A stretch of DNA of 64,000 nucleotides. It comes from Mesorhizobium liriopis (GTDB lineage: Bacteria > Pseudomonadota > Alphaproteobacteria > Rhizobiales > Rhizobiaceae). The position numbers were made by a program, and so were the translations under genes. Of the stretch, positions 54,209 to 62,742 are shown one piece after another. The notes under the pieces are model-generated. The model made no database searches. It saw only the letters and a list, made by a program, of their open reading frames with translations, and was not told the origin of the DNA. Location: assembly GCF_024053505.1 (NCBI RefSeq), contig NZ_JAMXQS010000009.1:124001-188000 (forward strand), in the 5' to 3' direction. Numbering within the stretch: position 1 is the stretch's first letter; every line of letters begins with the position of its first letter.

Positions 54209-55162
54209 ATGCCGATCACACGCCGTTTCTTCAACGCGGCCCTTGCCGCAGCGCTCGCGCTTCCTTTGCTCAACGCCGTTCCGGCACTGGCGCAGAACAA
54301 GACCATTCGCATCGGCTACCAGAAATACGGCACGCTGGTTCTTTTGAAGGGACGCGGCACGCTCGAGGAAAAGCTGAAGCCGCTGGGCTGGAGCGTGGAA
54401 TGGACCGAGTTCCCCGGCGGCCCGCAGCTGCTCGAAGCGCTCAATGTCGGCGCCATCGATTTCGGCTCGACGGGCGAAGCCCCGCCCATCTTCGCGCAGG
54501 CTGCCGGCGCGCCACTCGTTTATGTCGCCCATGAGCCGCCGGCTCCGCGCGGCGAGGCGATCCTCGTGCCCAAGGACAGCCCGATCCAGTCGGTGGCCGA
54601 GCTGAAGGGCAAGAAGGTCGCGCTCAACAAGGGTTCGAACGTTCACTACCTTCTGGTCAAGGCGCTGGAGGAAGCCAAGCTTTCCTATCCCGATGTCGAG
54701 ACCGTGTTCCTGCCACCGGCAGATGGCCGCGCGGCCTTCGAGCAGGGCTCGGTCGATGCCTGGGCGATCTGGGATCCGTTCCAGGCGGCGGGCGAGGTGG
54801 CCATCGAGGCGCGCACCCTGCGCAATGGCGAGGGGATCGTGTCCAACCACCAGTTCTATCTCGGTGCGAAGAGTTTCGTTGACGCCAACAAGGAGCCGCT
54901 CGACGCGCTGATCGCTGCGATCGGCGAGGTGGACGAATGGACCAAGGCCAATCCGGCGGAAGCCGCCGCCACGCTCGCGCCCTCCGTCGGCATCCCGGCC
55001 GATGTGCTCAAGGTGGCGCTCGAGCGCCAATCCTATGGCGTGAAGCCGCTGAGCGCTGAAGTGGTCGAAGAACAGCAGAAGATCGCCGACACCTTCTTCG
55101 ACCTCAAGCTGATCCCGGCCAAGCTGTCGATCAAGGAGGTGGTGCCGGGTGTCAGCCAGTGA
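54209..55162 (+). CDS. Aliphatic sulfonate ABC transporter binding protein (SsuA type), second set
   Basis: A 317-residue binding protein, clearly related to SsuA (IRIGYQKYGTLVLLKGRGTLE, LNVGAIDFGSTGEAPPIFAQ in outline). The signal peptide has twin arginines (TRRFFNA) and cleaves after ALA, so Tat export is possible. It matches classical SsuA more closely than the first copy. It overlaps the second permease by 4 nt and is 47 bp after the first ssuB. Confidence 0.9.
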   Translation: MPITRRFFNAALAAALALPLLNAVPALAQNKTIRIGYQKYGTLVLLKGRGTLEEKLKPLGWSVEWTEFPGGPQLLEALNVGAIDFGSTGEAPPIFAQAAGAPLVYVAHEPPAPRGEAILVPKDSPIQSVAELKGKKVALNKGSNVHYLLVKALEEAKLSYPDVETVFLPPADGRAAFEQGSVDAWAIWDPFQAAGEVAIEARTLRNGEGIVSNHQFYLGAKSFVDANKEPLDALIAAIGEVDEWTKANPAEAAATLAPSVGIPADVLKVALERQSYGVKPLSAEVVEEQQKIADTFFDLKLIPAKLSIKEVVPGVSQ

Positions 55163-55995
55163 CGGTTGAGGCCTTGAGCCCGGCGCGGCGGGCCGAGCGC
55201 ACCAGACCGAGCCTCGCGCGGTTCGGCCGGGCGCTCGCGCCCTGGGCCTTGCCGATCCTCATTCTCGTGGTGTGGGAGATCGCCGCGCGTGCCGGGCTGG
55301 TCAATGCGCGGCTCCTGCCCGCACCATCCACCATCGCCAGCGCGTTCTGGCGCTCCCTGCAGGATGGCTCGCTCATCGCCAACACCTGGGCCTCCACCAA
55401 GCGCGCATTGATCGGGCTCTTGATCGGCGGCGGCTTGGGGTTCCTGGGTGGGCTCGCGACCGGCCTCTGGCGGCCGGCCGAAACGCTGCTCGACAGCACG
55501 GTGCAGATGATCCGCAACATTCCGCATCTGGCGCTGATCCCGCTCGTCATCCTGTGGTTCGGCATCGGCGAAACGGCGAAGATCTTCCTGGTCGCCATCG
55601 GCGTGTTCTTTCCACTCTACATCAACACTTTCCACGGCGTGCGCACGGTGGACCGGCAGCTGGTGGAAATGGCGGAAGTCTATGGGCTCGACCGTCGTGC
55701 CCGGCTGTCGCGCATCATCCTGCCCGGCGCGCTGCCCTCGATCCTGGTCGGCCTGCGCTATGCGCTCGGGCTGATGTGGCTGACCCTGATCGTCGCGGAA
55801 ACGATCTCGGCCACCAGCGGGCTCGGCTACATGACCATGAACGCACGCGAATTCCTGCAGACCGATGTGGTGATCCTCGGCATCCTCGTCTACGCGCTGC
55901 TCGGCAAGCTCGCCGATTGGGCCACCAAGGCCATCGAACGCCGCGCGCTGTCCTGGCATCCGGCCTATCAGATCGCCAGGGAGAACAAGCCATGA
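55159..55995 (+). CDS. Sulfonate ABC transporter permease (SsuC type), second set
   Basis: A 278-residue permease with six helices. Family blocks: VQMIRNIPHLALIPLVILWFG in outline, the loop EMAEVYGLDRRARLSRIILPG, and ETISATSGLGYM. GTG 55159 overlaps the binding-protein stop. It is a paralogue of the permease at 52555 and forms a second complete importer. Confidence 0.92.
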   Translation: MTVEALSPARRAERTRPSLARFGRALAPWALPILILVVWEIAARAGLVNARLLPAPSTIASAFWRSLQDGSLIANTWASTKRALIGLLIGGGLGFLGGLATGLWRPAETLLDSTVQMIRNIPHLALIPLVILWFGIGETAKIFLVAIGVFFPLYINTFHGVRTVDRQLVEMAEVYGLDRRARLSRIILPGALPSILVGLRYALGLMWLTLIVAETISATSGLGYMTMNAREFLQTDVVILGILVYALLGKLADWATKAIERRALSWHPAYQIARENKP

Positions 55996-56747
55996 GCCTG
56001 GCTGTGCAACGGGACGTTGCGCCGGGCGCTGCCGGGGCCGCCGGCCTGCCGATCAGGCTTGCGGGCGTTTCCAAGAGTTTCGGCGAGACGGAAGTCCTGC
56101 GCCGCTTCGACCTCCACATCCCGGCCGGGCAATTCGTGGCGGTCGTCGGGCGCTCGGGCGGGGGCAAGTCCACGCTCCTGCGGCTCGTTTCGGGCCTCGA
56201 TCAGCCATCGGGCGGGCGGGTGATGATCGGCGAACGCGCGGTGACGAGCCTCGACCCGGCCGTGCGGCTGCTCTTTCAGGAGGCACGGCTGGTGCCGTGG
56301 CAGCGGGTGGTGGAAAATGTCGGCATCGCGCGCGGTGAAAACTGGCGCGAGCGGGCCTTGCAGGCGCTGCGCGATGTCGGGCTCGACGGGCGTGGCGATG
56401 AATGGCCCTCGGTGCTCTCGGGCGGCCAGCGCCAGCGCGTGGCGCTCGCGCGCGCTCTGGTGAGCCGGCCGAACATCCTGCTTCTCGACGAACCTTTCGG
56501 CGCGCTCGACGCGCTGACCCGCATCGAGATGCACCGGCTGCTCGACGGCATCTGGCGCGAGCGCGGCTTCACCACGGTGCTGATCACGCATGACGTGGCC
56601 GAGGCCGTGGCACTCGCGGATCGCGTGATCGTCTTGCGCGAGGGCCGCGTGGCGCTCGATCTGCCTGTCGATCTCGAACATCCCCGCGCGGAACTCGCCG
56701 ATCCGCGTGCGGCGGAATTGCAGAAGCAGATCCTCGCGGCGGTGTAA
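55992..56747 (+). CDS. Sulfonate ABC transporter ATPase (SsuB type), second set
   Basis: A 251-residue ATPase: Walker A GRSGGGKST, FQEARLVPW, signature LSGGQRQRV, Walker B ILLLDEPFGALD, and LITHDVAEAV. The ATG overlaps the permease stop (ATGA). It is the last gene of the sulfur-uptake cluster; the following 123 bp contain no clear terminator. Confidence 0.92.
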   Translation: MSLAVQRDVAPGAAGAAGLPIRLAGVSKSFGETEVLRRFDLHIPAGQFVAVVGRSGGGKSTLLRLVSGLDQPSGGRVMIGERAVTSLDPAVRLLFQEARLVPWQRVVENVGIARGENWRERALQALRDVGLDGRGDEWPSVLSGGQRQRVALARALVSRPNILLLDEPFGALDALTRIEMHRLLDGIWRERGFTTVLITHDVAEAVALADRVIVLREGRVALDLPVDLEHPRAELADPRAAELQKQILAAV

Positions 56748-56870
56748 ACGCCGCTGCGGGTCGTTTCCCATGGTCTATGCCGTGCGAAGCGATGAAACGC
56801 CTGGCTCACACCATTTCGCTCGACAGCGGCACTCCGAGGCGTTCTGATGCTGTCAGGTGGAGGAGCGCCG

Positions 56871-57149
56871 ATGAAGAAGACGAAGATCGTGGCCGTGATG
56901 GGCCTCGTTGGCCTTTTGGCCGCGTGTGACAATGCCAAGGACTGGATGGGCTTCGTTTATCCCGACCAGAACAACACGGCGCAGATGACGAGCCTCGGCA
57001 ATTTCGCGAGTTTCGCACAGTGCAAGGCCGCTGCCATTTCCGCCCTGCGCGCCATGCCGGAACAAGCCTTGAGCGGTTTCGAGTGCGGCTTCAAATGCCG
57101 CGCGGCAGAAACCGGTGGCGCGAATATCTGCGAGCAAAGGCGACGCTAG
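56871..57149 (+). CDS. Small predicted lipoprotein
   Basis: A 92-residue protein beginning MKKTKIVAVMGLVGLLAACDN, written here in outline: a short signal with lipobox LAAC (Cys at about residue 19). The mature part has three more Cys (QCKAA, ECGFKC), probably disulfide-bonded. The +2 residue is Asp, which in enteric bacteria signals inner-membrane retention. GGAGGAG precedes the ATG. I know no function for it. Confidence 0.7.
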   Translation: MKKTKIVAVMGLVGLLAACDNAKDWMGFVYPDQNNTAQMTSLGNFASFAQCKAAAISALRAMPEQALSGFECGFKCRAAETGGANICEQRRR

Positions 57150-57286
57150 CCTTCGGCCCGAGGCCACGTGTCCTGCCGCTACGCATTTTGGCAAGGCGGC
57201 AAACGACATGCGAGCCTTGCCTAAGCGCTCCGCCAGCCTAGTTCCCCGCGCTCACACACTCTGCGCATGGATCGGGGAAGGGTCTC

Positions 57287-57544
57287 ATGAGCGAAGAAGC
57301 GCGGCATTTGCGAGCCCGTCTCGCCGTCCACGACCTGTTGTCGGACGTGATCCTCGTGGACTGGCTGTCCGGTCTGTCCGCCGATCTGGTCGACGAGTTC
57401 CTTGAAGACTACACGGCGCAGCTGCCTCTGGAGGAGCGGGAGGCCGAACTGCGTCGTCTGGCACGGGTCCGCGAAAAGGCCGAAGTTATGCGGCGCGAAC
57501 GTCTCATGATGCGGGTCGGGCTGCTGGACGGAACCCGCCACTAG
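57287..57544 (+). CDS. Small acidic-helical hypothetical protein
   Basis: An 85-residue protein, predicted to be mostly alpha-helical, with alternating Leu and charged residues (LPLEEREAELRRLARVREKAEV) that could form a short coiled coil. There is no signal peptide or known motif. GGGAAGGG lies 7 nt before the ATG. The 137 bp between it and the lipoprotein gene hold nothing recognisable. Confidence 0.55.
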   Translation: MSEEARHLRARLAVHDLLSDVILVDWLSGLSADLVDEFLEDYTAQLPLEEREAELRRLARVREKAEVMRRERLMMRVGLLDGTRH

Positions 57545-57562
57545 CGCACGGAAAATCGAAGG

Positions 57563-57796
57563 CTATTTGCCGGCGGCCTTGCGTGGCTTCGGCTTGGGAG
57601 ACTTCTTCGGCTCCGCGATCGGGGCTTCCGCGTCGCGGGCCAGTCGCGCGGCTTTCAGGCGGGCGGTCTTGGCATCCGACGCCTTGCGCTCGGCATGCAT
57701 GATGTCGTTTGCCGCCTGCGTCGTCTTCTCGGCCTTGTCGAGGCTCTTGCGCTCGGAAAGGTTGAGCTGGCCGGCCGTGCCGGAATGGTTTTTCAT
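57563..57796 (-). CDS. Small Lys/Ala-rich hypothetical protein
   Basis: A 77-residue highly basic protein: helical and Ala/Lys-rich in the first 55 residues, then PKKSPKPKPRKAAGK, a histone-H1-like tail. Such tails occur in nucleoid-associated or RNA-binding small proteins, but no family is recognised. It is convergent with the gene at 57287 and divergent from cspA. Confidence 0.5.
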   Translation of the reverse strand: MKNHSGTAGQLNLSERKSLDKAEKTTQAANDIMHAERKASDAKTARLKAARLARDAEAPIAEPKKSPKPKPRKAAGK

Positions 57797-58034
57797 GATG
57801 CCGAGCCTAAAGACAGGTGGATTTCCACGCCACAACAAAATTTATCTTGTGGACAGCCTTGTTGGAAACGCATTCACGGTGCATATTCCGCGCATCGATC
57901 TTGCAAGCGACTTTGTCTACCCGGGCCCTCTGGGCTCATTCTGGCGATCTCTTCTCCAAAATCGATCTTACCGCGGCGTCGTGCCAACCGTGCGTGATGC
58001 TCAATGACTTGTTGACCGATTGAAAGGAATCGTC

Positions 58035-58244
58035 ATGCCTACAGGAACCGTGAAGTGGTTCAACGCAACCAAGGGCTTCGGCTTCATCCAGCCCGATGAT
58101 GGCGGCCAGGACGCCTTCGTGCATATCTCCGCCGTCGAGCGCGCCGGCCTGCAGAGCATCAACGAGGGCCAGAAGCTCTCGTATGATCTCGTCCAGGACA
58201 AGCGTTCGGGCAAGATGTCGGCAGGCAACCTGCAGGCGCTCTAA
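58035..58244 (+). CDS. cspA: Cold-shock protein, CspA family
   Basis: A 69-residue single cold-shock domain with RNP1 (KGFGFI) and RNP2 (AFVHIS) motifs; it binds single-stranded RNA or DNA and melts RNA structure. AAAGGA precedes the ATG. The 238 bp upstream contain no other gene and may include the long structured leader typical of csp genes. It ends before a strong terminator, and rpsU follows. Confidence 0.95.
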   Translation: MPTGTVKWFNATKGFGFIQPDDGGQDAFVHISAVERAGLQSINEGQKLSYDLVQDKRSGKMSAGNLQAL

Positions 58245-58346
58245 GCGCCGCATGGCCTGCTCAAGCCCTGCTTGGTGAGCCCCAAGCACTGGTGACCACG
58301 GATGTACCGGCACCAGTGCGGCTCGCAGGCGGGGCGGCAGCTCAGG

Positions 58347-58377
58347 AGCGTCCGCCCAAGCGGACGCTTTTTTCGTT
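58347..58377 (+). terminator. Strong intrinsic terminator between cspA and rpsU
   Basis: AGCGTCCGC, loop CCAA, GCGGACGCT, then TTTTTTCGTTTT. It lies 103 bp after the cspA stop and only 30 bp before the rpsU start, so rpsU must be expressed by read-through or from a promoter overlapping the terminator. Confidence 0.92.
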
Positions 58378-58407
58378 TTGATGTTCCTTTGTTTCTAGGG
58401 AGTTTCC

Positions 58408-58674
58408 ATGCAAGTTCTCGTCCGCGACAACAATGTCGATCAGGCGCTCCGCGTCCTCAAGAAGAAGCTGCAGCGTGAAGGCGTTCTGCGCGAGCTGAAG
58501 CAGCGCCGCCATTTCGAGAAGCCGTCCGAGCGTCGCGTTCGTGAGAAGGCCGATGCGATCCGCCGCACCCGCAAGGCAGCCCGCAAGCAGGCGCAGCGCG
58601 AAGGCCTTCTGCCGGCCCCGAAGAAAAAGGAATTCGTGCGCCGTCCGGCTGCCGGTGGTGCTGCTCAGGGCTGA
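58408..58674 (+). CDS. rpsU: 30S ribosomal protein S21
   Basis: An 88-residue basic protein. The S21 core (residues 1-60: [20 protein letters not shown], then [15 protein letters not shown]) is followed by the longer basic tail found in alphaproteobacteria. S21 sits on the 30S platform near the anti-Shine-Dalgarno and affects initiation. AGGGAG precedes the ATG. The csp-rpsU neighbourhood is common in this group. Confidence 0.95.
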   Translation: MQVLVRDNNVDQALRVLKKKLQREGVLRELKQRRHFEKPSERRVREKADAIRRTRKAARKQAQREGLLPAPKKKEFVRRPAAGGAAQG

Positions 58675-58881
58675 GCCCTCTCGCCGGATTTCACGAAGAC
58701 GATACTGAAGCAGCGCCGGTCCCCTTTGTTGCGGATCGGCGGTGGTGCAAGCTTCGCATCTCTCCCCTCACATTCCCTTGTTCCGTTAGGATCGGCGGAT
58801 CATGATGGGTCTCAATCCGTTCAAGAAGCGGAACGAGCATTGCGCCAGGGAACTGTTCTTGGCGTCTTGAGGGCAGCCCGC

Positions 58882-59754
58882 ATGAACCGCCGCGCTTTTC
58901 TCTTGTCTTCCGCGTTGTTGGGCCTGTCGGGGCCCGCTCCAGCGATGGCAGCCGAGCCGCCTTTGATCCTCGAAGATTATGCGGTGGCACGTGCTGCGTT
59001 TCAAACGAAGCTCGTACGGCAAGGGCCTGCGCCCGACAAAGGCGATCCGCTCACCCCGCCTCCGGGTGCGCGCTCCATTGGGTATGGATCGGGAAACAGG
59101 CCGTTATCGGCCTGGCTGTCCGACGATGCGCCCAAGCCCGGCGAAAAGCGTCCGGCGGTACTCTTTCTGCATGGCGGCAACGCGCTCTGGCACGGCCACT
59201 GGGACCTGACACGGCCTTATCGCGAGGCCGGCTATGTCGCGATGATGCCGGCCCTTCGCGCCGAAAACGGCCAGCCCGGCTATTTTTCAGGTTTTTACGA
59301 CGAAACCGATGATGTGCTGGCGGCCGCCGATGCGCTCAAGGCGCTGCCCGGCATCGACCCGACGCGCATCTTCCTGGCCGGTCACAGCATCGGCGGAACG
59401 CTGACGCTGCTGGGCGCCATGGCATCCCCCTTGTTTCGGGCGGCAGCCGCCTTCTCGCCGAACCCCGACGCGCGCGCCTTCTTCAAACGCTATCCCGAGG
59501 ATATCAGGTTCGACGCCGAGAACGCGCGTGAGTTCGACATGCGCTCGGTGGTGTGCTTCGCGCAAAGCTTCAAATGCCCGGTGCTGATGCTGCATGGCTC
59601 CAAGGAGACCCGGTCCGAGGAGCGGATCAGCGTCACCGCCCGGCGCGCGCGGGCCAAGGGCCTCGCCGTGACGCATGGCATCGTGATCGGCGATCACAGC
59701 TCTGCCATTCCGGGCGAGAGCGCCCAGGCGTTGCGCTTCTTCGCCAACACCTGA
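58882..59754 (+). CDS. Exported alpha/beta hydrolase (dienelactone-hydrolase-like)
   Basis: A 290-residue protein with a twin-arginine-like signal (NRRAFLLSS, cleavage AMA-A near residue 23), then an alpha/beta hydrolase: oxyanion segment LFLHGGN, nucleophile S169 in GHSIGG, and a final His in GDHSSA. The usual acid position after LMLHGS is KETRSE, so Glu may replace Asp. The substrate is unknown. The 207-bp gap from rpsU shows no clear element. Confidence 0.75.
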   Translation: MNRRAFLLSSALLGLSGPAPAMAAEPPLILEDYAVARAAFQTKLVRQGPAPDKGDPLTPPPGARSIGYGSGNRPLSAWLSDDAPKPGEKRPAVLFLHGGNALWHGHWDLTRPYREAGYVAMMPALRAENGQPGYFSGFYDETDDVLAAADALKALPGIDPTRIFLAGHSIGGTLTLLGAMASPLFRAAAAFSPNPDARAFFKRYPEDIRFDAENAREFDMRSVVCFAQSFKCPVLMLHGSKETRSEERISVTARRARAKGLAVTHGIVIGDHSSAIPGESAQALRFFANT

Positions 59755-59760
59755 CGGGGT

Positions 59761-61062
59761 TTACCGGCGGTAGAGATCCTCGCGCGTCGGCGGCAGGCCG
59801 GATGCGCCGCGATGCCGGACGGAGGCAACCGTCTGGTAAAGGCAGACCGTGTTGCGCTCGAACGCGATCGAGCATGCTGCCAGATAGGCGATCCAGAGCC
59901 GCGTCTTGGCGGCACCGACCAGCGCAACCGCTTCATCGTAGTGGGCGAGCAGCCGGTCGTGCCAATGCCGGCAGGTGCGCTGGTAGTGCTCGCGCAGGTC
60001 TTCGACATCGTGGACCTCGAAGCCGTGCCGCTCCAGCGACTGGATCGTGCCGCCGATATTGTCGAGCTCGCCGCCGGGAAAGATGTATTTGGTGAGAAGC
60101 CGGAATTCCGGGTTCTGCCGCCCGAGCAGCTTCTTGCGGCGCTTGGCGGGCCGGGTGATGGCCTGATGGAAGTAGAGCCCGTCCTTCTTCAGGACGCGCC
60201 GGACGGTGGTGTAATAGGCCTCGTACTGGTCGGAGCCCAGATGCTCCTGCATGCCGACCGAGGAAACTTTGTCGTATTTGCCCGTGACATGGCGATAGTC
60301 GCGAATCTCGATCGTCACGCGATCCTCGAGCCCGAGGCGCTTCACCTTTTCCTGCGCGTAGGCGACCTGTTCCTCCGACAGGCTCACACCATGGGCGTGG
60401 ACGCCGTAATGCTGCGCGGCATGAATGCAGAGCGCGCCCCAGCCGCAGCCGATATCGAGCAGGCGGTCGCCGGGCTTCAGGCGCAGCTTGCGGCAGATAT
60501 GGTCGAGCTTGGCCAACTGCATCTCATCGATCGATGCATCCCAATGCTGCGCGTAACCGCAGGTATAGACCATGCGCTCATCCAGAAAGAGCGCGTAGAA
60601 TTCGTTCGACACGTCGTAGTGGTAGGCGACGTTCTCTTTGTTGCGCTTGGCATTCCCCCCTTCCTTTTCGCCGGCGATCTCTTCCAGCGGCCATGGGCCG
60701 CCGCGCGGCTGGAACAGGAATTTGAGCCCTGTGCCCAAGGCCAGCCTTCGGTCGAGGCTTCGGCGGAACTCGGCTGTTCGCACCTTCGGGCGGCGCGCGA
60801 CGAGATCGAAGATCGAACCGTTGAGGATGTCGATCCGTCCCGCCACCCAGAGATTGGCGAGCGTCTCGACATTGGGCGCGCGCAGCATGGCGGATACGAC
60901 GTTTTCGTCGGCAATCGCGATCGTCGGGGCATCGGCGGGCCAATCGGCCGGCAACAAACTGTTGTCCCAGAGCCGAAAGCCGAGATCGAGTGCGAGCCTT
61001 TCGCGCGCATGGCTTAAAAGCCGGCTGAACGACAGCAGCCGTTTCTTTGCCTTCGCATCCAT
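59761..61062 (-). CDS. Cyclopropane-fatty-acyl-phospholipid synthase family methyltransferase
   Basis: A 433-residue enzyme. An N-terminal lipid-binding region (about 1-125) precedes the methyltransferase domain: YHYDVSNEFYALFLD, YTCGYAQHW, the SAM-binding motif LLDIGCGWGAL, and the C-terminal YIFPGGEL block. It methylates unsaturated phospholipid acyl chains using SAM. ATG 61062 has AAGAGGG upstream; ATG 61086 is possible. It is convergent with the hydrolase gene at 6 bp. Confidence 0.92.
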   Translation of the reverse strand: MDAKAKKRLLSFSRLLSHARERLALDLGFRLWDNSLLPADWPADAPTIAIADENVVSAMLRAPNVETLANLWVAGRIDILNGSIFDLVARRPKVRTAEFRRSLDRRLALGTGLKFLFQPRGGPWPLEEIAGEKEGGNAKRNKENVAYHYDVSNEFYALFLDERMVYTCGYAQHWDASIDEMQLAKLDHICRKLRLKPGDRLLDIGCGWGALCIHAAQHYGVHAHGVSLSEEQVAYAQEKVKRLGLEDRVTIEIRDYRHVTGKYDKVSSVGMQEHLGSDQYEAYYTTVRRVLKKDGLYFHQAITRPAKRRKKLLGRQNPEFRLLTKYIFPGGELDNIGGTIQSLERHGFEVHDVEDLREHYQRTCRHWHDRLLAHYDEAVALVGAAKTRLWIAYLAACSIAFERNTVCLYQTVASVRHRGASGLPPTREDLYRR

Positions 61063-61383
61063 GCCGAACCCTCTTCCCGCTGTCATACGGTCCTATCAGG
61101 TTGCCGGCATGGGGTCATTACCTATGGGCAGGTCGGCAGTTGCATCGTTTCTCGAGAAGGTTTCGGCGCATGAGCAGATATCGGATCATCCGGATTCTGC
61201 CCCTCCGCGCAACAATCTTCTCCGTTTCGTCGCCCGGATGCGATGAGATGCTTCAAGCAAAGGCCGAAATTTAAACGGGCGTTGCTTCGATAGGCAGTCG
61301 GTTCGTGGAAGCATGACCGCCATCATGAGTGCGGATCGGCCCGGCATGGGCAGCAGCCGATCGGCCAAGGCTGGAGGATAAGC

Positions 61384-62706
61384 ATGACCCTCGAAAATCT
61401 CGCTCCCGAAACGCTCGCTCTTCATGGCGGCGCCTGGCGCTCGGACCCGGCGACGGGTGCCGTCGCGGTGCCGATCTACCAGACCACCTCCTATCAGTTC
61501 CAGGATACGGGCCATGCCGACCGGCTTTTCGCGCTGGACGAGGTGGGCCACATCTATACGCGCGTGTCGAACCCCACGCAGGAAGCTCTCGAAACGCGCT
61601 TCGCGGCTCTCGAAGGCGGCGCTGCGGCGCTCGCATTGTCCTCGGGGCAGGCGGCTTCGGCCTATTCCGTTCTGAACCTCGCGGGCGCAGGCGACAATAT
61701 CGTCTCCTCGACCGACATCTATGGCGGCACATGGGCGCTGTTTGCCGCCACGCTCAAGCATTTCGGCGTGGAAGTCCGCTTCGTCGATCCGTCGGACCCG
61801 GAGAATTTCCGCCGCGCCACCGATGCGCGCACCCGCGCCTATTATGCGGAATCGCTGCCCAATCCGAAGCTGGAGGTGTTTCCCATCAGGCAAGTCGCCG
61901 AGATCGGCCGCTCGCTGGGCGTGCCGCTGATCGTGGACAACACGGCCGCCCCCCTGATCCTGCGCCCGCTCGAGCATGGCGCGGCGGTCGTGATCTACTC
62001 GGCCACCAAATATCTCGGCGGCCACGGCACTTCGATCGGCGGGCTGATCGTGGATGGCGGCAACTTCCCATGGGAAGAGCACAAGGAGCGTTTCCCCACG
62101 CTCAACACGCCCGATTCGAGCTATCACGGCAAGGTCTGGGTCGAAGCGGCCAAGCCGCTCGGACCCATCGCCTATGTCCTGCGCATCCGCACCGTTCTGT
62201 TGCGCGACATCGGCGCGGGCATCAGCCCGTTCAACGCGTTCCAGTTCATTCAGGGCATCGAGACGCTGCCTTTGCGCATCCGCCAGCACAGCGAGAACGC
62301 AGTCAAGGTGGCGGATTATCTGAACGGTCATCCAGCGGTTGCAAAGGTGATCTTTCCCAAGCACCAGGAGGGCGAGGCCAAGCGCCGGGCGGACGAGTAT
62401 TTCCGCGACGGCTCGTTCGGTGCGCTGGTCGGTTTCGAGTTGAAGGAGGGACGCGAAGCGGGGCGGCGTTTCATCGAATCGCTCAAGCTCCTCTACCATG
62501 TGGCCAATATCGGCGATGCGCGTTCGCTCGCGATCCATCCGGCAACCACGACGCACTCGCAGTTGTCGCCCGAAGACCAGCTCAAGGCGGGCGTGACGCC
62601 GGGCTATGTGAGGCTCTCCGTCGGTATCGAACACCCGGACGACATCATCCGCGACCTCGACCAGGCACTGGCGGCGGCCGCGCAGCCGGCGCTGAAGGCG
62701 GCTTGA
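61384..62706 (+). CDS. metY: O-acetylhomoserine sulfhydrylase (Cys/Met metabolism PLP enzyme)
   Basis: A 440-residue enzyme of the gamma-family. PLP Lys is K209 in YSATKYLGGHGTSIGG; YTRVSNPTQEALE and the C-terminal PATTTHSQL block are diagnostic of OAH sulfhydrylases, which make homocysteine from O-acetylhomoserine and sulfide. AGGATAAGC precedes the ATG. Upstream, GATCGGC and GCCGATC (61334-61340, 61356-61362) form a small dyad; I find no SAM riboswitch. It is followed after 36 bp by an oxygenase gene. Confidence 0.92.
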   Translation: MTLENLAPETLALHGGAWRSDPATGAVAVPIYQTTSYQFQDTGHADRLFALDEVGHIYTRVSNPTQEALETRFAALEGGAAALALSSGQAASAYSVLNLAGAGDNIVSSTDIYGGTWALFAATLKHFGVEVRFVDPSDPENFRRATDARTRAYYAESLPNPKLEVFPIRQVAEIGRSLGVPLIVDNTAAPLILRPLEHGAAVVIYSATKYLGGHGTSIGGLIVDGGNFPWEEHKERFPTLNTPDSSYHGKVWVEAAKPLGPIAYVLRIRTVLLRDIGAGISPFNAFQFIQGIETLPLRIRQHSENAVKVADYLNGHPAVAKVIFPKHQEGEAKRRADEYFRDGSFGALVGFELKEGREAGRRFIESLKLLYHVANIGDARSLAIHPATTTHSQLSPEDQLKAGVTPGYVRLSVGIEHPDDIIRDLDQALAAAAQPALKAA

Positions 62707-62742
62707 ACGGATGATGGCCTCGATAGCACCGGAGACCTGTCC

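Noticed and set aside
61264-61383. SAM-type riboswitch before the OAH sulfhydrylase gene
   Set aside because: I looked for SAM-II/SAM-I-like conserved blocks and pairing because alphaproteobacterial methionine genes often have them. Only a 7-bp dyad was found, which is not sufficient.
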